Assembly: GCA_033675545.1 (NCBI GenBank)
Contig: JAWDGP010003890.1
Location: 62,001 to 126,000 of the forward strand
Direction of reading: 5' to 3'
From: Elysia crispata
Lineage: Eukaryota; Mollusca; Gastropoda; Plakobranchidae
DNA length: 64,000 nt
In this document: positions 62,301-64,000 of the stretch, piece by piece
Layout: every line of letters starts with the position of its first letter
Numbering within the stretch: the first letter of the stretch is position 1
Made by a program: the position numbers and the translations under genes
Notes under the pieces: model-generated
Told to the model about the DNA's origin: nothing
Databases searched by the model: none
Seen by the model: only the letters and a program-made list of their open reading frames with translations

Positions 62301-63051
62301 GTTTGGGGACCGTGAGACTACTGCTTCCGCCAAAATCTATGTGATCAGTGGACAAAATTTCGTCAGGCGAGCTGGCTGAAGGCCAAGGCGTAGCATGATC
62401 GAACGAGTTGGACCTCCGCCCACCCAAAGGAGGGTTGAGGCCGTAACTTTCAGTGTCGCTGACGCCTAAGGAATGAACGTCCAGATTCAGTTTAGATTTA
62501 CTCTGTTGGCAAATTGAAGGGGCCGAGATCACTGTAGGGACCTGCAGTACAACAGACGACGGACTTCTCTCCTGCTGAGTAACAGTCGCTTCAGTCAAAG
62601 CTGATTGCTGCTGTGCTCTAGACAATTCTTCATCTCCGAGTCCAAATACTACCGGTGCCGCTGCTGAATCTTCTTTGTCAACACTTCCTAAAACTATAAA
62701 ATCTCCGGACAGTTTTTCTATTGCCTTTCTTTTCTCTTGTAGCTCTGTGAATAAGTCAACATCAGTTTCTCCTGATGTGACAGCCCCCTCTGCTTGGGCG
62801 TCCACTCGGCCTTGGCTCATGGAACGCGTGCGACAGCAGGAAACAGATGGCGATTCAGAAACGTCCAGATCAAACTCTGCAGAGTCGACGGACATGGAGC
62901 GCCTCGTTCGTGACATGCACATTCTTGCTATGCTAGGGGCTCGGCCTCTGCGTCGGCTGCGCCCTTTCTTTCCTCCCGATGCATCGTGATGCTGCGGTGC
63001 ATGCTGGTGCAGCTCTTGCTGCGACTGTGATGTTCTGAATAAGTTAATCAT
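18559..63051 (-). CDS. DGKZ: Diacylglycerol kinase, type IV (zeta/iota class), whole spliced gene
   Basis: Phosphorylates diacylglycerol to phosphatidic acid with ATP. Joining 28 exons (listed separately) gives one uninterrupted frame of about 1,421 residues with every splice phase matching. Order in the model: Ser-rich N-terminus (1-467), C1a (about 511-550), C1b (about 581-629), MARCKS-like basic tract (664-683), catalytic region with NPKSGGNQG (707-715) and GGDGT (758-762), accessory region to about 1042, linker, ankyrin repeats (about 1286-1405), ETAV PDZ ligand (1418-1421). This architecture is specific to the vertebrate zeta/iota and fly rdgA class. Residues resemble zeta in some places and iota in others, so this is probably the pre-duplication orthologue; the symbol is by class. 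The model is longer than the common zeta isoform (about 930 residues) because of exon 1. UTRs and alternative first exons are not resolved. Confidence 0.95.
19616..19779 (-). CDS. DGKZ: DGK exon 27: last ankyrin repeats (1351-1405)
   Basis: [20 protein letters not shown] and [20 protein letters not shown], ending ELAAYLE. The donor (GAAA|GTGAGT) must be used; reading through gives an immediate stop that would lose the PDZ ligand. Confidence 0.97.
20411..20447 (-). CDS. DGKZ: DGK exon 26: ankyrin repeats (1339-1350)
   Basis: 37 nt encoding [11 protein letters not shown] between split Ala and split Lys, matching APPEILDAVEENGE of zeta. Donor AA|GTAAGT. Confidence 0.93.
20773..20893 (-). CDS. 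DGKZ: DGK exon 25: ankyrin repeats (1298-1338)
   Basis: [20 protein letters not shown] is a typical ankyrin consensus helix pair, preceded by [17 protein letters not shown]. Donor G|GTAGGC, phase 1. Confidence 0.96.
21218..21255 (-). CDS. DGKZ: DGK exon 24: start of ankyrin region (1286-1297)
   Basis: [12 protein letters not shown] after split Gln1285 matches the start of the zeta ankyrin block (ELIEAAKRNDFCK). Acceptor CTACAACTGTTACAG; donor AAG|GTAACA. Confidence 0.92.
21871..21989 (-). CDS. DGKZ: DGK exon 23: variable linker (1246-1285)
   Basis: 39 codons, [20 protein letters not shown] then [19 protein letters not shown]. Ser/Thr/Pro-rich, predicted disordered, no recognised motif. Acceptor TTTCTCAG; donor C|GTAAGC. 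The phase joins exon 22 and exon 24. Confidence 0.83.
21990..24234. other. DGK intron between exons 22 and 23
   Basis: No exon found. Contains a cluster of the 8-mer CAGCAAAG at 22847, 22881, 22972, 23007 and a GAGCAAAG variant at 23036. Confidence 0.5.
24235..24312 (-). CDS. DGKZ: DGK exon 22: variable linker (1220-1245)
   Basis: Acceptor GGTGTGTTCTGCAG. It encodes [20 protein letters not shown] then PQPGN. No clear family counterpart; assigned because both phases fit and the frame stays open. Donor AG|GTGCAC is a weak 5' splice site, so the exon may be alternative or end elsewhere. Confidence 0.75.
28651..28659 (-). CDS. DGKZ: Candidate 9-nt DGK microexon (ACTGTTAAG)
   Basis: A pyrimidine-rich acceptor (CTTCTGTTGCATCTGGCAG) is followed 9 nt later by a near-consensus donor (AAG|GTGAGT). 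Inserted between exons 21 and 22 it keeps the frame (phase 2 in and out), changing Arg-Ser to Arg-Leu-Leu-Arg-Ser with no stop. It is probably alternatively included; needs transcript support. Confidence 0.55.
30157..30224. repeat. 34-bp tandem duplication
   Basis: Two adjacent copies starting AAACCTTCATATAAAA and ending GATTCT, with one mismatch. Confidence 0.9.
30753..31032 (-). CDS. DGKZ: DGK exon 21: linker (1127-1219)
   Basis: Starts [20 protein letters not shown] then [12 protein letters not shown], matching zeta SRFYRIDRAQEHLNYVTEI. A low-conservation Ser/Thr/Pro/Gly tail follows, ending PPKSPNLL and a split codon CG at donor CG|GTAGGT; without splicing, the frame reaches a TAG at once. 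An earlier donor (G|GTAATG in the MTLRG segment) would change phase, so the distal one is preferred. Confidence 0.92.
31832..31898 (-). CDS. DGKZ: DGK exon 20: linker (1104-1126)
   Basis: 22 codons ending LSSQWCFLD, equivalent to LSPKWCFLD. The first half ([13 protein letters not shown]) is variable. Acceptor TTATTTTTTTCAG; donor T|GTAAGT. Confidence 0.93.
32606..32685 (-). CDS. DGKZ: DGK exon 19: linker (1078-1103)
   Basis: [20 protein letters not shown] then IDKVLA follows split Ser1077, matching ASVPLGTVVV-GDSDLE of zeta. Donor GCA|GTGAGT, phase 0. Confidence 0.94.
34890..34993 (-). CDS. DGKZ: DGK exon 18: post-catalytic linker (1043-1077)
   Basis: [20 protein letters not shown] followed by [11 protein letters not shown] aligns with [27 protein letters not shown] of zeta. 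Acceptor TTTTTCAG; donor T|GTAAGT. Confidence 0.96.
36450..36477. repeat. Short (TA)n
   Basis: 28 bp of TA in the intron between exons 17 and 18. Confidence 0.9.
38086..38285 (-). CDS. DGKZ: DGK exon 17: end of accessory domain (976-1042)
   Basis: [18 protein letters not shown] and [14 protein letters not shown] are family hallmarks; the exon ends [12 protein letters not shown], resembling KSKRRTSMPLLN of iota. Phase 2 donor GA|GTAAGT; the next exon completes Asp1042. Confidence 0.97.
38793..38901 (-). CDS. DGKZ: DGK exon 16: accessory domain (940-975)
   Basis: [20 protein letters not shown] then [16 protein letters not shown] matches YCAGTMPWG and [12 protein letters not shown] of zeta. 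Acceptor TTTTCCTGTCAG; donor TTG|GTAAAC. Confidence 0.97.
39896..39969 (-). CDS. DGKZ: DGK exon 15: accessory domain (915-939)
   Basis: [20 protein letters not shown] then LNIPR aligns with [23 protein letters not shown]. Phase 2 donor CG|GTAAGT. Confidence 0.96.
40601..40663 (-). CDS. DGKZ: DGK exon 14: accessory domain (894-914)
   Basis: 21 codons, [20 protein letters not shown] plus Val. It occupies the place of the vertebrate AFSDFL-SSKDL segment but is more divergent than its neighbours. Phase 0 at both ends; donor GTG|GTGAGT. Confidence 0.92.
40898..40953 (-). CDS. DGKZ: DGK exon 13: accessory domain (876-893)
   Basis: Encodes [18 protein letters not shown], identical to the vertebrate block, with the split Glu875 before it. 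Donor GGA|GTAAGT. Confidence 0.97.
41477..41628 (-). CDS. DGKZ: DGK exon 12: kinase/accessory boundary (825-875)
   Basis: Starts WNIKVMPNE after Arg824 and ends with [20 protein letters not shown] and EFHESR, nearly invariant in DGKs. A variable acidic insert lies between the two. Donor G|GTAAGG, phase 1. Confidence 0.97.
42600..42670 (-). CDS. DGKZ: DGK exon 11: kinase domain (801-824)
   Basis: [20 protein letters not shown] followed by QLD matches GYTDEPVSKIL of the family. Phase 2 donor CG|GTTTGT; Arg824 is completed by exon 12. Confidence 0.96.
43194..43368 (-). CDS. DGKZ: DGK exon 10: ATP-site region of kinase (743-800)
   Basis: Encodes [18 protein letters not shown] and [17 protein letters not shown], the two best conserved catalytic motifs. 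Gly758-Gly759-Asp760-Gly761 is the glycine-rich nucleotide loop. Ala replaces the Cys usual before the loop in vertebrate zeta and iota; the loop itself is intact. Confidence 0.98.
44002..44246 (-). CDS. DGKZ: DGK exon 9: MARCKS-like basic tract and start of kinase domain (661-742)
   Basis: Begins with [20 protein letters not shown] (664-683), the MARCKS phosphorylation-site-like and nuclear-localisation tract of type IV kinases; in vertebrate zeta, PKC phosphorylation here controls nuclear entry. It then gives [18 protein letters not shown] and [16 protein letters not shown], the start of the catalytic domain. The donor (TATGG|GTGAGT) leaves phase 2. Confidence 0.96.
44574..44726 (-). CDS. 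DGKZ: DGK exon 8: end of C1b and following linker (610-660)
   Basis: 51 codons. [19 protein letters not shown] supplies the remaining C1b ligands (Cys616, Cys619, His624, Cys629). The block [15 protein letters not shown] matches the zeta/iota signature after C1b. The donor AAG|GTTTGA is weaker than its neighbours but the phase fits. Confidence 0.94.
45039..45071 (-). CDS. DGKZ: DGK exon 7: 33-nt exon in C1b (599-609)
   Basis: A small in-frame exon encoding [11 protein letters not shown], flanked by TTTATTTTCAG and AAG|GTAGGT. It corresponds to GFQQKFSFHSKE in vertebrates. Confidence 0.93.
45764..45832 (-). CDS. DGKZ: DGK exon 6: start of C1b (576-598)
   Basis: 23 codons, phase 0 at both ends, donor [28 protein letters not shown] is nearly identical to the family block. 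His581/582, Cys593 and Cys596 are predicted zinc ligands. Confidence 0.95.
46553..46609 (-). CDS. DGKZ: DGK exon 5: C1a/C1b junction (557-575)
   Basis: 19 codons, acceptor TTTTTTACGCAG, donor GAA|GTAAGT. It encodes [19 protein letters not shown], matching INFRCKPTFREGGSR of the zeta/iota class. Confidence 0.94.
47817..47891 (-). CDS. DGKZ: DGK exon 4: second half of C1a (532-556)
   Basis: 25 codons, acceptor CTTGCAACAG, donor [25 protein letters not shown] gives the C-x2-C-x4-H-x2-C zinc pattern (Cys539, Cys542, His547, Cys550) and aligns with RRKCAACKIVVHTPCI of zeta. Confidence 0.94.
48527..48817. repeat. GA/GGGA array abutting DGK exon 3 donor
   Basis: About 290 bp of GA with GGGA interruptions in the middle. 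On the DGK sense strand it reads CT and begins 15 nt after the exon 3 donor. Confidence 0.95.
48833..48916 (-). CDS. DGKZ: DGK exon 3: first half of C1a (504-531)
   Basis: 28 codons, phase 0 at both ends. It contains [17 protein letters not shown], equivalent to the GEHIWFETNVSGDFCY block of zeta. His511 is the expected first zinc ligand. The donor (CTG|GTGAGG) is followed within 15 nt by a CT array about 290 bp long on the sense strand. Confidence 0.93.
49600..49708 (-). CDS. DGKZ: DGK exon 2: pre-C1 segment (468-503)
   Basis: Acceptor TTTCTTCCAG and donor TCG|GTGAGT. It encodes [12 protein letters not shown] early and RSTVDWS at the end, matching the conserved KAI-KSGLQH and RSTVDWSE segments before C1a in zeta and iota. 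It opens by completing Lys467 and ends in phase 0. It is separated from exon 1 by a 12-kb intron. Confidence 0.93.
51344..51411. repeat. GA array with G-run
   Basis: About 60 bp GA then nine G. Confidence 0.92.
52207..52264. repeat. CT array
   Basis: 58 bp of perfect CT in DGK intron 1. Confidence 0.95.
54440..55350. promoter_or_regulatory. GC-richer island with TATA box; candidate internal promoter
   Basis: Visibly richer in GC and CpG than flanking intron. On the plus strand TATAAAAG stands at 55314-55321 in a GC-rich setting (GCCTATAAAAGCCGGG). The island could be a promoter for a plus-strand transcript, or for a shorter DGK isoform on the minus strand; the latter would need a first exon ending in phase 2, which I could not identify. 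Confidence 0.35.
54858..54956. repeat. About 50-bp imperfect tandem duplication
   Basis: Two copies sharing ACAAATTACAAAATTGTTAC, a C-rich part, and ATCAAACCGCCAT. Confidence 0.85.
55907..56542 (+). CDS. Doubtful open frame through two CT arrays
   Basis: ATG in good context (GGGCATGGC) opens [20 protein letters not shown] then [12 protein letters not shown], runs through a CT array, continues [20 protein letters not shown], passes a second CT array and ends [22 protein letters not shown] arrays never contain stops, so they inflate the frame; the non-repeat parts (about 130 codons) are still open. No family recognised. It lies 590 bp after the TATA box. May be chance. Confidence 0.25.
56002..56079. 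repeat. CT array
   Basis: About 78 bp, one TTT interruption. Confidence 0.95.
56259..56376. repeat. Imperfect CT array
   Basis: About 118 bp of CT with TTT and GT interruptions. Confidence 0.93.
57667..57718. repeat. CT array
   Basis: 52 bp of CT in DGK intron 1. Confidence 0.95.
57768..57916 (-). CDS. Exon-like segment with a transmembrane stretch
   Basis: Acceptor CCAATTTTTTAG, donor AAAAAG|GTAAAA, 49 open codons. Contains [20 protein letters not shown], an ideal membrane-spanning segment, then a Ser/Tyr tail ending GGPYKK. Needs a phase-1 upstream exon, which neither DGK exon 1 nor the 58.3-kb candidate supplies. A nested gene or chance. Confidence 0.25.
58292..58447 (-). CDS. Candidate DGK cassette exon in intron 1
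   Basis: Strong pyrimidine tract and acceptor (TTTCTTTTCTCTCGTAG), 156 nt, donor GG|GTGCAT. It enters and leaves in phase 2, exactly as needed between exons 1 and 2, and its 51 codons are open ([20 protein letters not shown], then [20 protein letters not shown]). The donor is weak and there is no recognised homologue. Confidence 0.35.
59085..59137. repeat. GA array
   Basis: About 53 bp of GA in DGK intron 1. Confidence 0.95.
59242..59324. repeat. TA then GATA microsatellite
   Basis: About 60 bp of TA followed by GATA. Confidence 0.95.
61127..61194. repeat. 34-bp imperfect tandem duplication
   Basis: Two adjacent copies around TTAGCAACTCTTTTATGA, with several differences. Confidence 0.8.
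61652..63051 (-). CDS. DGKZ: DGK exon 1: long Ser-rich N-terminal region (residues 1-467)
   Basis: Open for 466 codons, ending phase 2 at a strong donor (AA|GTAAGT). An in-frame TAG lies upstream of the first ATG (63049-63051), and no earlier in-frame ATG occurs, so this ATG is my start; its context is weak. An acceptor ending TTATTCAG just inside the ATG is an alternative, in which case an upstream exon would supply the start. The region is Ser/Thr/acid-rich, predicted disordered, and carries repeated basophilic kinase-type motifs ([40 protein letters not shown]). The vertebrate long zeta isoform also has a long N-terminus with RRxS motifs. Membership in this gene rests on phase match with exon 2 (aa|g gives Lys) and on position. 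Confidence 0.8.
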
Positions 63052-64000
63052 AATGCACAACACACACACGAACCTGTGAATCCAGCATAACTCTATCTTT
63101 GTTTGCTAAGAAAATCTCTTTTGCATTTAGGCGTACAGACTCGCGGTCATTGCATTGTATGTATAGACTTCCACTCTCTCCACGAATAAACAAGCAAGTT
63201 TCAATGTTGAGAGCTCCGTGCTTATCTCATCACTCCAATGCTAACTAGCAAGATTGCACTCTAGCTTACATAGTATTAACCCTACCTAAAAGGTTCAGGG
63301 AAAGATGGAATGAAAAACATAATACAAAATCTATTTCGGTATATATAATCTAAGTATTAACCGAACACACAATTCTCTTTAAAGCCATCTTGAAAACACA
63401 CCATCGGACCATTTGGGTTCACCCAAGAACACAACACGGTTAATAATAGAAATCCAGTAAACAAAATACGCGCACGACCAAACAATAAGCTTAACCTGCA
63501 CACATCTTTTCAACCAGTGAGCGCACATTACGATTTTAAGCTTATAACAAATTCTTTATACACTAGAAAAAATAGAATCAAAAACAGTTGAAATAAGCCT
63601 TCCAACTTTAAAAAAAAATTGGTTATCTTGGGTCCTATCATAGCCAATTGATTCCCTCTCTCCTCATTATTGATTCTAAACTTCATCATTCAAAGTCTCA
63701 AAGTAAATAATGGAGAATCAGATCCGATCTATGATTCTATCATCACTAAGTTGGCGGTCCCTGAGAGTAAACGCTGGAATAATCCATGCTTGCGTCAGGA
63801 GGCAGTTCGATCGGAAAATCCTCACGAACGCCAAGCAAAGGAAAAACAGGACTCTTCTCTTTTTTTCTTTACAGCGCCACATTACTTTAATGGATATAAC
63901 CGTTAGAGGGATCCTGAAATCCCTCTTTCTCTACCCACTCTCCTACACTCCATCTTATTTTTTCTTCTCACACAAATACGCTCAGATTTCTTAAAACATA
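63052..64000. other. Upstream flank of DGK exon 1
   Basis: Either the 5' UTR and promoter of the long isoform or an intron if an upstream exon exists. No TATA box, exon or RNA gene could be supported. Confidence 0.4.

Noticed and set aside
61817..62989. Plus-strand frames opposite DGK exon 1
   Set aside because: Antisense shadows of a GC-rich coding exon.

Overview
The window is animal (metazoan) genomic DNA: AT-rich, with long introns, GT-AG splice signals and very long, nearly perfect microsatellites. No prokaryotic, viral or CRISPR-like structure was seen. The retained protostome-style gene content and the density of GA, GATA, AAT and TA arrays would fit a mollusc, possibly a gastropod. 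That organism guess is inference only.

Layout. From 1 to about 9.7 kb there is no recognisable gene, only weak exon-like segments on the minus strand near the left edge, TCTAGATC-rich patches and several large microsatellites. From 9.75 to 15.2 kb a small plus-strand gene of four coding exons encodes a Tctex1-type dynein light chain of 213 residues. Its introns hold a GATA/GACA array of about 575 bp. From 63.05 kb down to 18.56 kb one large minus-strand gene fills the rest of the window: a type IV (zeta/iota class) diacylglycerol kinase. I could join 28 coding exons with all splice phases matching into one open frame of about 1,421 residues: a long serine-rich N-terminus, two C1 zinc domains, a MARCKS-like basic tract, the kinase catalytic and accessory regions, a linker, ankyrin repeats, and a C-terminal PDZ ligand ending in ETAV. 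The two genes are convergent, with 3.35 kb between their stop codons.

How they work: the kinase phosphorylates diacylglycerol to phosphatidic acid, ending C1/PKC-type signalling; its basic tract, ankyrin repeats and PDZ ligand govern localisation. The Tctex1 protein is predicted to be a dynein-associated (cytoplasmic or axonemal) light chain. Nothing in the sequence links the two functionally.

The main points worth a second look concern how the kinase gene is assembled: a strongly supported 9-nt microexon in the linker, a phase-compatible candidate cassette exon in the 12-kb first intron, a repeated R-S-x-S-hydrophobic-D motif in the N-terminal exon, a CT array starting 15 nt after a 5' splice site, and a GC-richer, TATA-containing island inside intron 1. 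I found no convincing undescribed biological system.
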